A stretch of DNA of 64,000 nucleotides from Yersinia rohdei ATCC 43380 (GCF_000173775.1 NZ_ACCD01000002.1:62001-126000); one strand, 5' to 3'; counted from the first letter of the stretch, positions 20,205 to 30,091 are shown. Notes: generated by a model not told the origin, from the sequence alone. Program-made: numbers and translations.

Positions 20205-20243
20205 GAAAAATAATGCCGAGTCATTATTTTAACCGGCATTATC
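20205..20243 (-). terminator. Rho-independent terminator of tam
   Basis: On the minus strand ATAATGCCG pairs with CGGCATTAT and is followed by a T-run, starting 8 bp after the tam stop. Confidence 0.85.
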
Positions 20244-20249
20244 TGGGGG

Positions 20250-21026
20250 CTACTGTGGTGCTCGGGCCACAATAAATAGCCGCGGAAATGCCAGTACGCG
20301 CCGGCCATCAATTTGTGGCGGATATGCTTCTTCAATAATTTTTAAATAATCTTGTAGAAAATTCAATCTGATAGCGCCAGAGAGTGGCTCAAGGAATGGC
20401 CGTAAACCTGTTGCGCGCAGCCAGTCGACTATGGCTTGTGCTGAGGGCATTGGGTGGTAATAAGTTGTGCGCCAAATATCGACTTGTTCAGCGAGAGGCG
20501 CTAACAAATCATAATACTGATTTGCAGTGAGGACTTTTGCCCGTACCGCTCCAGCTTCTGCTAGCGTTTGTTGCCACGGGCCATTCTCAGCGACTGCCTG
20601 CATCGCTCTATGACTAGGTTCCGCCAGATTATCGGGCATTTGAACAGCAAGAACGCCATTGGGGGCGAGTTTAGCAAATAAGCTTGGGAAGAGTTGCTGG
20701 TGGTCAGTTAGCCACTGGAGTGATGCATTGGCATAAATAAGATCTTGCGGCTCAGAAGGTTGCCACTGATGGATATCTGCTTCGAGGAACTCGCAGTCAG
20801 GTAGGCGCTGCTGCGCACTGAGTAACATGGCTCTCGAATTATCAACCCCGACCAACTGAGCATGGGGAAATCGCTGGCGCAGCAATTGAGTGGAATTACC
20901 CGGCCCACAGCCTAAATCACTGATACGCTGTGGTGTTGCAATAGCAATATGTGTCAGTAGGTCATTAGCAGGGCGGGTACGTTCGGCTTCAAATTGGCGG
21001 TATAAATCAGGATCCCAGTCTTGCAT
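20250..21026 (-). CDS. tam: Trans-aconitate 2-methyltransferase
   Basis: Cytoplasmic SAM-dependent enzyme that methylates trans-aconitate, a by-product that inhibits aconitase. The 258-aa product (E. coli Tam 252 aa) has the class I SAM motif [20 protein letters not shown] (about residues 36-55), an acidic motif II ([11 protein letters not shown]) and [15 protein letters not shown]. Its C-terminal [10 protein letters not shown] is as in Tam. It stands alone, with a clear terminator after it. Confidence 0.94.
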   Translation of the reverse strand: MQDWDPDLYRQFEAERTRPANDLLTHIAIATPQRISDLGCGPGNSTQLLRQRFPHAQLVGVDNSRAMLLSAQQRLPDCEFLEADIHQWQPSEPQDLIYANASLQWLTDHQQLFPSLFAKLAPNGVLAVQMPDNLAEPSHRAMQAVAENGPWQQTLAEAGAVRAKVLTANQYYDLLAPLAEQVDIWRTTYYHPMPSAQAIVDWLRATGLRPFLEPLSGAIRLNFLQDYLKIIEEAYPPQIDGRRVLAFPRLFIVARAPQ

Positions 21027-21288
21027 GCATGGCCTCCGGCGGAAAAAAACGGAATAATATAGCTGAGTAACTGCCGCTCTCTTTCCTGCAAAATTAATGA
21101 ATAAATTGTTTCATGACTCACTGAATAATATCCTCAAGTTCAGTGAGATGCTGCACCCAGTATAGTCGGATTTTATTTAAGCATCAGGACAGCGGCCATA
21201 ATGTCGGTCACTGCATTTTTTTGCCGTCTGTGAAATAACAGGATTGGCGTTGATAAATTGAAGCAAGCTTGAGGAATATACCGGGCTA

Positions 21289-21786
21289 TTAGGGTTGATA
21301 AGGTTCCAGCGCGCGATGCATAACATAGGCATCCACATAACCGAGTTGGCTATGGTTAAATGCTTTTGGCAGGGTAGCTATGATGGTAAAACCTAATTTT
21401 TGCCACAGTGCAATGGCCAAAGTATTGGTGCTGACCACAAAGTTAAATTGCATTGCCCGGTAACCAAAACATGTCGCCTGTTCAATACAATGCAGCCCAA
21501 GTGCTTTCCCTATCCCCAGACCACGAGCTTGGCTATCAACCATAAATGATGCATTTGCCACATGCGAGCCGAGGCCGCGTTGGTTATCGATTAACTTATA
21601 CATACCGACAATCCGTTGCTGATGTAGCGCGACAAAGCAGCGAACGCCGACACCAAACCAGTAGTCATAGGCATCTTGCTCAGGTGTGTCTGGAGTGAAC
21701 ACGTAAGTATCACCACCGCGGATCACCGCTTGGAATAATGGCCAGATCTCGGCAAAGTCTTCGCGGGTCGCAACTCTGATTTCCAT
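21289..21786 (-). CDS. GNAT-family N-acetyltransferase
   Basis: The 165-aa product is a single GNAT domain: N-terminal IRVATREDFAEIW, a central beta strand with FMVDSQARGLGIGKALG (about residues 82-98, the acetyl-CoA pyrophosphate loop Q/RxxGxG/A) and a C-terminal LWQKLGFTIIATLPKAF. Acceptor unknown; relatives are annotated as acting on amino acids, antibiotics or protein N-termini. It starts 12 bp after the rhtA stop on the same strand and is probably cotranscribed with it. Confidence 0.85.
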   Translation of the reverse strand: MEIRVATREDFAEIWPLFQAVIRGGDTYVFTPDTPEQDAYDYWFGVGVRCFVALHQQRIVGMYKLIDNQRGLGSHVANASFMVDSQARGLGIGKALGLHCIEQATCFGYRAMQFNFVVSTNTLAIALWQKLGFTIIATLPKAFNHSQLGYVDAYVMHRALEPYQP

Positions 21787-21798
21787 TTAGGGTTCCTT

Positions 21799-22686
21799 TC
21801 AAGCCACAGTATCAATTTTGGGTTTAGGTCTAATGGTGAGAGTCGCCCCGATAGAGGCAATAATAATGGATACCAGCGCCAGCCATTGAATTAATGTCAG
21901 ATGTTCATTTAAGAATATCAGCCCAGAAATTGCTGCCAATGCGGGTTCTAAACTCATCAATGTTCCGAAAGTTCGCGTGGGAAGACGAGTCAGAGCCACC
22001 ATCTCAAGAGAGTAGGGTAATGCAGTAGACAAAATGGCAACCGCCAAAGCAACGGGTAAAATAGCCGGGTCAAATAGCGCCAAACCATTATAAGCTACAC
22101 CAATTGGGCAGAAAACCAGCGCGGCAATCAGCGAGCCAATTGCTACCGTGCCCGGCCCATGGTCTCCTCCGGCTTTTTGGCCTGAAACAATATAAATAGC
22201 CCAGCAGACCCCAGCACCCAGTGCACAAGCGGCCCCAAATAAATCAATGCTGCCGATATTATTTCCCAGCGGTAATAGGAACCATAGCCCCAAAACGGCC
22301 AATCCGACCCAGATAAAATCTACCGGGCGGCGTGAAGAGAGCATGGCTAATGCCAAGGGGCCGGTAAACTCCAGGGCGACGGCAATACCTAATGGCACGG
22401 TTTTTAATGACAGATAAAACAGAAAATTCATTCCACCCAATGTCACCCCATAAATAAGCAGAGGTAAACGACTGCCTGCTGCAAATCGCATCCGCCAGGG
22501 TTTAAAAATAATAAACAATATTAACGTGCCAATGCCAAGGCGCAGTGAGGTTATTCCTTGGGCACCGACCAGCGGGAATAGGCTTTTTGCTAGTGAAGCG
22601 CCACTTTGTATGGAGATCATGGCGATCACGAGTAAGAAAATGGGTAATAGCGGAAGTGAATGTTTGGATGAAGGAGACAAAGACAT
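21799..22686 (-). CDS. rhtA: RhtA, threonine/homoserine exporter
   Basis: Inner-membrane EamA/DMT exporter of threonine and homoserine (E. coli YbiF). The 295-aa product equals E. coli RhtA in length and is very similar through IQSGASLAKSLFPLVGAQG, FYLSLKTVPLGIAVALEFTG and ALTRLPTRTFGTLMSLEPA. Ten helices are predicted. ATG 22686 is used: GAGG lies about 10 bases upstream, and the slightly longer TTG start is unnecessary. It diverges from ompX as in E. coli. Confidence 0.95.
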   Translation of the reverse strand: MSLSPSSKHSLPLLPIFLLVIAMISIQSGASLAKSLFPLVGAQGITSLRLGIGTLILFIIFKPWRMRFAAGSRLPLLIYGVTLGGMNFLFYLSLKTVPLGIAVALEFTGPLALAMLSSRRPVDFIWVGLAVLGLWFLLPLGNNIGSIDLFGAACALGAGVCWAIYIVSGQKAGGDHGPGTVAIGSLIAALVFCPIGVAYNGLALFDPAILPVALAVAILSTALPYSLEMVALTRLPTRTFGTLMSLEPALAAISGLIFLNEHLTLIQWLALVSIIIASIGATLTIRPKPKIDTVA

Positions 22687-23079
22687 CCTGTAGCGCCTCA
22701 AATAAAGTATTGGATGACAATCTTCGCCAGTGTAAATGAAATGTCAGTGAAGTGTATGAAAATCACCAAAGGTGGAGGTGAAGAAGCGAAAAAATAATTA
22801 TTTTTTCTGAGGTGCTGTTTTTTAACGCTATTTATGTCGCTAATTTAAGCACTAAAACTAAGAATAATCCGGAATGGCTTTTAGTGATGGGTGTCACGAA
22901 ATAGAGTAATATAGCGGAAAATCGTAAGCGTATTAGTAGGATAGAAGATGCTTGAAATTACTTGTTACACCAAATAAATGGTTAGACAATCATTATCAGG
23001 CAGAGTTTCTAACTGTTTATTGTTATAATTTCATGGTGTTTTTTGCTTTACCTAAAAATTTGCGTTTTTCGAGGTGGTT
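22687..23079. promoter_or_regulatory. Divergent rhtA-ompX intergenic region
   Basis: 393 bp, AT-rich, between the divergent starts of rhtA and ompX. Both promoters must lie here. In E. coli the ompX leader is a target of the sRNA CyaR and others; a long leader fits that picture, but I could not single out promoter boxes or an sRNA site, and I see no coding frame. Confidence 0.4.
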
Positions 23080-23607
23080 ATGAATAAAATTACATGTCTT
23101 TCAGCTGTAGCAGCTTGTGTATTAGCAGTGACTGCAGGTTCAGCTTTTGCAGGTCAAAGCACCGTTTCTGGTGGTTATGCCCAGAGCGATTACCAAGGTG
23201 TAGCTAACAAATCTTCAGGTTTCAACCTGAAATACCGTTACGAGTGGAGTGATTCTCAACTGGGTTACATCACTTCTTTCACTCATACTGAAAAAAGCAG
23301 CTTCGGTGACAGCGCGTCTGTTTACAACAAAGCACAATACAACGCAATCACTGCGGGCCCTGCTTATCGTATCAATGATTGGGCTAGCGTTTATGGCCTG
23401 GTCGGTGTGGGTTATGGCCGTTTCAGCCAGAACTTCCCAGCTTCTGCTGGCGACAAAAATAACACCAACGATTACGGTTTCACTTACGGCGCGGGTATGC
23501 AGTTTAACCCAATGCAAAATGTTGCCTTGGACGTTTCTTACGAACAGAGCCGCATCCGTAACGTAGATGTTGGCACTTGGGTTGCTGGCGTTGGTTACAC
23601 TTTCTAA
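23080..23607 (+). CDS. ompX: OmpX-family small outer-membrane barrel protein
   Basis: Eight-stranded outer-membrane beta barrel of the OmpX/Ail/PagC/Lom family. The 175-aa precursor has a signal peptide (cleavage after AFA) before GQSTVSGGYAQSDYQG and ends in VAGVGYTF with the terminal phenylalanine used for BAM recognition. ATG 23080 has GAGG 5 bases upstream. The neighbour rhtA and the length (E. coli 171 aa) favour true OmpX over the Yersinia virulence paralogue Ail. A strong terminator follows. Confidence 0.95.
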   Translation: MNKITCLSAVAACVLAVTAGSAFAGQSTVSGGYAQSDYQGVANKSSGFNLKYRYEWSDSQLGYITSFTHTEKSSFGDSASVYNKAQYNAITAGPAYRINDWASVYGLVGVGYGRFSQNFPASAGDKNNTNDYGFTYGAGMQFNPMQNVALDVSYEQSRIRNVDVGTWVAGVGYTF

Positions 23608-23664
23608 GCAACAGCTTAGCAAAATCAGCAATCACCTTTAATAGTGACATGCTGTGCTTAATAG

Positions 23665-23689
23665 AATCCGCCCTCGGGCGGATTTTTTT
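23665..23689 (+). terminator. Rho-independent terminator of ompX
   Basis: AATCCGCC and GGCGGATT form a tight GC-rich stem followed by seven T, 58 bp after the ompX stop. Confidence 0.93.
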
Positions 23690-23773
23690 GTTTATAAACT
23701 TTGGGTTTAAACAAGACACCAGAATTATTGGTTTAGAGTCTGGCACTGTCAGCCTGTGAGGAAAGACTAAAAA

Positions 23774-24463
23774 TTATCTAACCGCATTTGCAGCATCTGT
23801 AATTAAATCAATGATCTGTTGCGGGTGTGAGATATGAGAGGCATGGCTGGAGGGCAGTTCAATCACTTTCTGCGCCTGAATTCGTTCGGCAAATTCGCGT
23901 TGCGTTTCAACTGGCAACATTCTGTCTTCTGTCGAAATCTGATACCAACAAGGTTTCACCCGCCAAGCTGGCTGAGATGATTTATCTGTAAAAGCGCGCG
24001 CCGCCAAGGGTTTTTGCACTACAGCCATGACTAACGCCTCATTTTCATCGATATCCTGACAGAGATTTTCATGAAACTTCTCAGTGTCGAACCACAGAAA
24101 ATTATTATCATCTGGGCGAATATAAGCGGCACCAGCAGCTTTACGTAATGCAAAAATACTCGATAAGCTTTCACCAGAATCAGGTGCAAAGGCGGCGAGA
24201 TAAACCATCCCAACAACATTCTGTAAGTGCCCGACCTGAGTAATTACCATGCCACCATAGGAATGACCGACCAACAATGTTGGGCCATATAATGTAGTTG
24301 TCAGTTTAATGGTGTTTTCAACATCATCTGCTAGTGATGTCAGCGGGTTCTGTACAGCAATAACTCGATGCCCCAAAGCATGTAGGGAGGGAATAATATG
24401 CCGCCATTGAGAGCCATCAGCCCAAGCACCGTGTACTAATACAATATTAAGTTTTGCTGCCAT
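23774..24463 (-). CDS. Alpha/beta hydrolase
   Basis: The 229-aa product is a single alpha/beta hydrolase domain. It has the oxyanion HGAWADGSQW (about residues 11-20), nucleophile elbow GHSYGG, and a histidine near the C-terminus in SSHASHISHP as catalytic base. It resembles the plant-esterase-like / EstC group (salicylate or methyl-ester hydrolases). Substrate unknown; no signal peptide. ATG 24463 is preceded by GGGGGA, a better start than the 24-codon longer frame. It faces ompX convergently. Confidence 0.87.
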   Translation of the reverse strand: MAAKLNIVLVHGAWADGSQWRHIIPSLHALGHRVIAVQNPLTSLADDVENTIKLTTTLYGPTLLVGHSYGGMVITQVGHLQNVVGMVYLAAFAPDSGESLSSIFALRKAAGAAYIRPDDNNFLWFDTEKFHENLCQDIDENEALVMAVVQKPLAARAFTDKSSQPAWRVKPCWYQISTEDRMLPVETQREFAERIQAQKVIELPSSHASHISHPQQIIDLITDAANAVR

Positions 24464-24921
24464 ATTTCCCCCAGAACGGGTATCAAGCCGTGCATAGTAT
24501 CTGTCTACTAAAACGATATTATTGACTAATAACAACTTCTACTCATTTACCATGCTTGATGATAAATTTTTAATTAAAACAGTATGTTGTTAAATTTAAA
24601 TAAACTTTTATTCGATTTAAAGTATAAACCTCTGATAGCGGATAGCTTTAAGATAAATACGAAAAACAGGGTATTTAACTGTGCTATTGGCAAGATAAGA
24701 AACCACTTATAAAGCAGCTGATTTAAATAAGTAAAAACAAGTAATTAAGCCATTTTTATATTCTTAGGTTAGTGCATAACTTACTGGTAAAAATGGAATA
24801 ACATGACACACTACTAATAGCGTTGATTTACTTTTACTTCTTTATCGTGGTTAACATATTAAACTAAATAAAAAACAGATCGTAATAAAACAATAGGTTG
24901 CATTAAAAATAGGTTGTAATT
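24464..24921. other. AT-rich intergenic stretch, no gene seen
   Basis: 458 bp, strongly AT-rich, between the divergent hydrolase and cation-transporter genes. Promoters for both must lie here. No coding frame, hairpin or repeat stood out. Confidence 0.5.
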
Positions 24922-25860
24922 ATGACAACAATTAGTGAGCAGGTAGCCCCTATGCTGCATGATACTAAGCTAGAACAGCAGATTTTAAAGCGTTCGATTT
25001 TTTGCACTTTGTTTATTGCCGTTATGGGGATCATTTTTGGTATTGCTTGCGGCTCAATGTCGATTATTTTCGATGGCATGTTTTCTGCTTTAGATGCGGG
25101 GATGTGCAGCTTATCTTTATTGGTGTCACGGCTACTGGGTCAACCTAATAGCCGGCGTTTTCAATATGGTTTTTGGCATGTAGAACCCTTAGTTTTGGCC
25201 TTCAATGGCAGTTTATTGGCTTTCCTTTGTCTCTATGCTTTTGTTAATGCGATTAAAGGAATTATTGATGGTGGTCGGGAACTGGAGCTAGGTTGGGCGA
25301 TTATTTATACATTGGTCGTGAGTGTTTTCTGTTTTACTCTCTTCTTAAAACAACGTCGTTTAAATAAACGTGTCAAATCTGAATTGATTGCGCTGGATAC
25401 CAAAAGCTGGTTGATGTCAGCCTGCATAAGTGCCGCTTTATTAGTGGCTTTTTTATTGTCGTGGAGTATGGAAGGCACCCGTTATGAGCATTTGACGGTT
25501 TATACTGACCCTGCTGTATTAGCCTTGCTAACCCTGATATTAATTCCAGTGCCGATAAAAACAGTAATAGCGGCTATCCGCGAAGTATTACAGATGACGC
25601 CAGACACACTGGATACGTCGATGGAAAAATTAATGGACAAGATGATGGATAAATACCATTTTGTGGATTATTCACATTACGCAACTCGAATTGGCCGTGG
25701 TTTATTTGTTGAAATTCATGTTGTTATTCCACCAGAAATGGAAAACAGTGGCGTATCCTATTTTGACCAAATACGTGATGAAATATCCCTGGCTATCGGC
25801 GAGTCAGGCCCGCATCGCTGGTTAACAATTTCTTTTACCCGCAATGCTAAGTGGTTGTAA
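24922..25860 (+). CDS. Cation diffusion facilitator-type transporter, atypical metal site
   Basis: The 312-aa product has about six hydrophobic helices and a C-terminal cytoplasmic domain (from about residue 215) ending in a ferredoxin-like fold (GRGLFVEIHVVIPPEM), the layout of CDF metal/proton antiporters. In helix 2 the aspartates are D51 and D58 (FDGMFSALDAG), not DxxxD. In helix 5 I find D159 (ALDTKSW) but no HxxxD or DxxxD pair. Substrate is therefore unclear; it may be a divergent CDF subfamily. It is followed after 54 bp by the M24-like gene and the two probably form an operon. Confidence 0.82.
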   Translation: MTTISEQVAPMLHDTKLEQQILKRSIFCTLFIAVMGIIFGIACGSMSIIFDGMFSALDAGMCSLSLLVSRLLGQPNSRRFQYGFWHVEPLVLAFNGSLLAFLCLYAFVNAIKGIIDGGRELELGWAIIYTLVVSVFCFTLFLKQRRLNKRVKSELIALDTKSWLMSACISAALLVAFLLSWSMEGTRYEHLTVYTDPAVLALLTLILIPVPIKTVIAAIREVLQMTPDTLDTSMEKLMDKMMDKYHFVDYSHYATRIGRGLFVEIHVVIPPEMENSGVSYFDQIRDEISLAIGESGPHRWLTISFTRNAKWL

Positions 25861-25914
25861 ATTAACCAATGAATTCAAGATTATTTGACATTAACTAACC
25901 GGGGTAATAACAAG

Positions 25915-27324
25915 ATGATTGCTAAACGCCAAATAAAACTTAACCCTCTTGGTGCACCGCCAATATTTAATACAGCCACTAAAGTAGCGCTGAGCGATAG
26001 CACTATTGCGGCTCGGAAAGCTAAAGTTATCAGTAATATGATTCAGGCTGAGATGGATTATTTACTTGTTTATGCCGATAAAGAACATGGTGGCAATTTT
26101 GAGTATCTGGCGGGCTTTATTCCCCGATTTGAAGAAGCAGCTTTGGTATTGCATGTCTCAGGGGAAATATATTTATTATTGGGTAATGAGAATTTAAAAT
26201 TATCGCAATACGCTCGAGTCAACAATACCGCGATTCATGTTCCCTATTTCTCTCTGCCCAATCAACCGATGGAAAACACTAAGACGCTAGCTGAATTATT
26301 GGTTGATACCGGGATTCAACAGGCCAAAAAGTTAGGCGTAGCAGGGTGGAAATTGTTCACTAGTCAGCTGGACGATAATAACCAGTTATTTGATATTCCC
26401 TATTTTCTTTTGGATGCCATTAAAAAATCTGTTTCGCCAATAACCCCGATTATTAATGCAACAAGATTATTTATTGGTAGTGATACTGCGGCCAGGGTGA
26501 CGAACAATGCTAATGAAGTCGCACATTATGAATATGGCGCTAATCTGGCTTCTAATTGTATGCTCAAAGCATTGGCTGCCATAGACGTGGGTATCACAGA
26601 AAAACAACTCGGAAGTTATCTGACAGAGGGCGGGCAGCCGAATACGGTGGTGATAATTGCTGCGACCGGCGATCGTTTTGAACAAGCTAATTTGTATCCG
26701 GGGGATAAAAGGGTACAACTTGGCGATAAGATATCATTAACTACTGGATTTAAAGGTGGCCTGAGTAGTCGAGCTGGTTATGCCGTCCATCATGCGGATG
26801 AACTGCCGGTTGGACAAAGAGATTACCTTGATAAAGTCGCTATTCCTTATTACACCACGGTAGTGGCCTGGCTGGAAAATATCCGCATCGGCATGGCGGG
26901 TAAAGAAATGTATGAATTAGTTGAAGCCGTGTTTCCTAAAGCGCAATACCATTGGTCGTTAAATCCGGGTCATTTAGTTGCTGATGAAGAGTGGTTATGT
27001 TCGCCTATTTATTCTGCTTCAGAAGAAAAAATTCGCAGCGGGATGTTATTCCAAATTGATATTATTCCTTCGGTAAAAGGATATGCTGGTGTAAGTGCGG
27101 AGGACGGTATTGCGCTGGCTGACCAACAGCTACGTGATGAGCTTGCAACTCATTACCCAGAGGTTTGGCAAAGAATACAAAAACGTCGTGATTACCTCAG
27201 TAAAATATTGAATATCCACCTTAGTGAAGAAATCTTACCCATGTCTAATACTGTTGGTTATCTGCGGCCTTTCTTGTTAGATAAACACCATGCATTGCAA
27301 TGCATCACTGACTCGGCACACTAA
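25915..27324 (+). CDS. M24 peptidase-fold protein, probably catalytically degenerate
   Basis: The 469-aa product has a creatinase N-terminal-like domain and a C-terminal pita-bread fold related to Xaa-Pro peptidases. Of the five M24 metal ligands only the histidine (PGHLVADEEW, about H353) and the final glutamate (SAEDGIAL, about E396) are evident. The segment that normally holds the two aspartates reads GDKISLTTGFKGGLSSRAGY (about 270-289) with none at the usual places, and the usual EP glutamate is replaced by QIDIIPS. It may be a binding protein rather than a peptidase. ATG 25915 has GGGG upstream; a TTG ten codons earlier is less likely. Confidence 0.75.
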   Translation: MIAKRQIKLNPLGAPPIFNTATKVALSDSTIAARKAKVISNMIQAEMDYLLVYADKEHGGNFEYLAGFIPRFEEAALVLHVSGEIYLLLGNENLKLSQYARVNNTAIHVPYFSLPNQPMENTKTLAELLVDTGIQQAKKLGVAGWKLFTSQLDDNNQLFDIPYFLLDAIKKSVSPITPIINATRLFIGSDTAARVTNNANEVAHYEYGANLASNCMLKALAAIDVGITEKQLGSYLTEGGQPNTVVIIAATGDRFEQANLYPGDKRVQLGDKISLTTGFKGGLSSRAGYAVHHADELPVGQRDYLDKVAIPYYTTVVAWLENIRIGMAGKEMYELVEAVFPKAQYHWSLNPGHLVADEEWLCSPIYSASEEKIRSGMLFQIDIIPSVKGYAGVSAEDGIALADQQLRDELATHYPEVWQRIQKRRDYLSKILNIHLSEEILPMSNTVGYLRPFLLDKHHALQCITDSAH

Positions 27325-27353
27325 AATTTCAAGCATTTGTATTTTATATCATG

Positions 27354-27372
27354 GGGGCTATTTAGCCCCTTT
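27354..27372 (+). terminator. Small GC-rich hairpin after the M24-like gene
   Basis: GGGGCTA and TAGCCCC pair around two bases, 30 bp after the stop, followed by only TTTAG. Probable but weak terminator. Confidence 0.55.
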
Positions 27373-27547
27373 AGCTTGCCTTCGGCCTTGCGATTGCTCG
27401 AACCGATGGTCAGATTTACCTCCCTGCTGAGATTTCATGCAAACTGAAGGCGATACTCTGGCCATCTTGTGGCATAATGCGCGCCGAATCACATTTTCTA
27501 GTATTCTTGAATATCCCTATTCAGTAATCAAATCGAGAGCGAGCTCT

Positions 27548-29143
27548 GTGCTAAGTACTAACAATATCACCATGCAATTCGGCAGCAAGCCGCTGTTTGA
27601 AAACATTTCAGTAAAATTCGGTGGCGGTAACCGCTATGGCCTGATCGGCGCTAATGGTTGTGGTAAATCCACATTCATGAAAATCCTTGGTGGTGATCTG
27701 GTGCCAAGCGGCGGTAACGTATTCCTTGACCCGAATGAGCGCTTGGGTAAGTTGCGTCAGGATCAATTCGCCTTTGAAAACAACACAGTGCTGGACACCG
27801 TTATTATGGGTCACGGCGAACTGTGGGAAGTAAAAGAAGAGCGCGACCGCATTTATGGCATGGCCGAGATGAGCGAAGATGACGGCTATAAAGTAGCTGA
27901 TCTGGAAGTTGCCTACGGTGAGATGGATGGTTACAGCGCAGAAGCCCGTGCCGGTGAATTGCTACTGGGTGTGGGTATTCCTGTTGAGCAACATTATGGC
28001 CTGATGAGCGAAATTGCTCCCGGCTTTAAATTGCGTGTATTGCTGGCGCAAGCTTTGTTCTCAGATCCAGAAATTCTGTTACTTGACGAACCAACCAACA
28101 ACCTGGATATCGATACTATCCGTTGGTTAGAACAAGTTCTGAATGAACGTAATAGTACCATGATCATTATTTCCCATGACCGTCACTTCCTGAACATGGT
28201 GTGCACCCACATGGCGGATCTGGATTACGGCGAATTACGTGTTTATCCAGGTAACTATGACGAATATATGACTGCGGCGACCCAAGCCCGTGATCGTCTG
28301 TTATCGGATAACGCGAAGAAGAAAGCCCAGATTTCTGAGCTGCAATCCTTTGTAAGCCGCTTTAGCGCCAATGCCTCTAAATCCAAGCAGGCAACTTCGC
28401 GCGCACGCCAAATTGATAAAATTCAGCTTGATGAAGTGAAGGCCTCCAGCCGCCAGAACCCGTTTATCCGCTTTGATCAGGATAAAAAGTTATTCCGTAA
28501 TGCGCTGGAAGTTGAACTGCTGACTAAAGGTTTTGATGACGGCCCATTGTTTAAAAAGCTGGATCTTCGCCTGGAAGTTGGTGAAAAAGTGGCAATCCTT
28601 GGGCCAAACGGTATTGGTAAATCTACCTTACTGAAAACGTTGGTAGGGGATTATGAGCCAGATAGCGGCACAGTAAAATGGTCTGAAAACAGTAAGATTG
28701 GTTACTACGCGCAGGATCACGCCAGCGATTTTGAAATCGATTTGACCGTATTTGACTGGATGAGTCAGTGGAAACAGGAAAAAGATGACGAGCAGGCTGT
28801 GCGCAGCGTGTTAGGCCGTTTACTGTTTAGCCAAGATGACATTAAAAAGAAAGTTAAGGTGCTGTCTGGTGGTGAGAAAGGGCGGATGTTGTTTGGTAAG
28901 CTGATGATGCAGCGCCCTAACATTCTGGTAATGGATGAGCCAACTAACCACTTAGATATGGAATCCATCGAAGCGCTTAACATGGCATTGGAAATGTACG
29001 AAGGCACGTTAATCTTTGTTTCCCATGACCGTGAGTTCGTTAGCTCCCTGGCGACCCGAGTGATTGAAATGACACCGAAAAAACTGATCGACTTTACCGG
29101 TAACTACGAAGATTATCTGCGTAGCCAGGGTATTCAGTCCTGA
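27548..29143 (+). CDS. ybiT: YbiT, ABC-F translation factor
   Basis: Soluble ABC-F ATPase with two ABC domains joined by a linker, in the family that binds the ribosomal E site (EttA, Uup, YheS). The 531-aa product matches E. coli YbiT (530 aa). It has Walker [10 protein letters not shown] and GPNGIGKST, Walker [14 protein letters not shown] and [13 protein letters not shown], and a charged linker at about 245-300. The start is GTG 27548, giving (M)[20 protein letters not shown] as in E. coli; the frame is open 37 codons further back without homology. A strong terminator follows a dispersed-repeat fragment. Confidence 0.96.
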   Translation: MLSTNNITMQFGSKPLFENISVKFGGGNRYGLIGANGCGKSTFMKILGGDLVPSGGNVFLDPNERLGKLRQDQFAFENNTVLDTVIMGHGELWEVKEERDRIYGMAEMSEDDGYKVADLEVAYGEMDGYSAEARAGELLLGVGIPVEQHYGLMSEIAPGFKLRVLLAQALFSDPEILLLDEPTNNLDIDTIRWLEQVLNERNSTMIIISHDRHFLNMVCTHMADLDYGELRVYPGNYDEYMTAATQARDRLLSDNAKKKAQISELQSFVSRFSANASKSKQATSRARQIDKIQLDEVKASSRQNPFIRFDQDKKLFRNALEVELLTKGFDDGPLFKKLDLRLEVGEKVAILGPNGIGKSTLLKTLVGDYEPDSGTVKWSENSKIGYYAQDHASDFEIDLTVFDWMSQWKQEKDDEQAVRSVLGRLLFSQDDIKKKVKVLSGGEKGRMLFGKLMMQRPNILVMDEPTNHLDMESIEALNMALEMYEGTLIFVSHDREFVSSLATRVIEMTPKKLIDFTGNYEDYLRSQGIQS

Positions 29144-29207
29144 TTGAGTGTCAATAAGGAAAGATAGACTGCTGGCAAAGTTGGTTGGCGGGGAAATGTG
29201 CCAGATG

Positions 29208-29290
29208 GGTGTCACGGCGTAAGCACTCGGTGTACCCATCGACACAGTCGCCCCGGCTGACTCGGCGCTGATAATGTCGGTTTGTCTCAA
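29208..29290 (+). repeat. Dispersed intergenic repeat, copy A
   Basis: About 83 bp between ybiT and its terminator. It aligns in inverted orientation with 57055-57129 in this window: TCGCCCCGGCTGACT and GCTGATAATG are identical, most of the flanks match, and copy A has about 12 extra bases. It does not code. It looks like a member of a repeat family scattered between genes. Confidence 0.7.
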
Positions 29291-29292
29291 TT

Positions 29293-29321
29293 AAAGCTGA
29301 TGCATTGCATCAGCTTTTTTT
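29293..29321 (+). terminator. Rho-independent terminator of ybiT
   Basis: AAAGCTGATGC and GCATCAGCTTT form an 11-bp stem with a 3-base loop, followed by T-run. It may also act on moeB from the other strand. Confidence 0.92.
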
Positions 29322-29335
29322 ATGTCGATTATTCG

Positions 29336-30091
29336 CTAAATCTTGCTGCAAACCTCACAGTTAGCATCCTTTGTCAGTTTCAGACTACGAAACTCTGCCG
29401 TCATGGCGTCGTACATCAACACACGACCTGATATGACCTGACCATATTCAGCCAGTAACTTTATGGCTTCCATTGCTTGTAAATTGCCAATAATACCTAC
29501 CAATGGGGCCATTACGCCGGCTTCAACGCAACTTAGGGCATTGTCACCAAATAACCGGCTAAGACAACGATAACAGGGCTTATCTTCCTGATATGTAAAG
29601 ACACTGACTTGGCCTTCCATGCGGATTGCTGCACCAGAAACCAGTGGTTTATGCTGTGCATAACAGAGGCGGTTAAGTTGTTCACGGCTGGCGACATTAT
29701 CAGTGCAATCCAACACTAATTGATGTTCAGCGATTGCAACAGAGAGTTGTTCATCATCTAACTGAGTATCAATGAGTTCCAGTTTCAGGCTGGGGTTCAT
29801 CTCTGACAATGTCAGTGCCGCAGAGGCTACTTTAGACATACCGATACGGCTATCACGGTGCAGAATCTGTCTTTGTAGGTTGGAAAGAGAAACCGTATCA
29901 AAATCCAGCAGTGTAAGATGGCCTACACCTGCCACCGCCAGATATTGTGCTGCTGCGCACCCAAGGCCGCCTAATCCGACAATTAATACCTTAGCTGCAT
30001 TTAGTTTTTCCTGACCATCAAAGTCAAAACCGCGCAGGACGATTTGCCGGTTATAACGCAGGGTTTGTTCATCCGAAAGTTCAGGTAACAT
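29336..30091 (-). CDS. moeB: MoeB, molybdopterin-synthase adenylyltransferase
   Basis: E1-like enzyme that adenylates the C-terminal glycine of MoaD so that it can be thiolated for molybdopterin synthesis. The 251-aa product (E. coli 249) has the nucleotide-binding GLGGLGCAAAQYLAVAGVG (about residues 38-56), RQILHRD, the DCTDN motif and the zinc-binding CYRC and CEVC pairs. It lies 35 bp after moeA in the same direction as in E. coli. Molybdopterin is needed by the formate dehydrogenase at 54-56 kb. Confidence 0.96.
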   Translation of the reverse strand: MLPELSDEQTLRYNRQIVLRGFDFDGQEKLNAAKVLIVGLGGLGCAAAQYLAVAGVGHLTLLDFDTVSLSNLQRQILHRDSRIGMSKVASAALTLSEMNPSLKLELIDTQLDDEQLSVAIAEHQLVLDCTDNVASREQLNRLCYAQHKPLVSGAAIRMEGQVSVFTYQEDKPCYRCLSRLFGDNALSCVEAGVMAPLVGIIGNLQAMEAIKLLAEYGQVISGRVLMYDAMTAEFRSLKLTKDANCEVCSKI

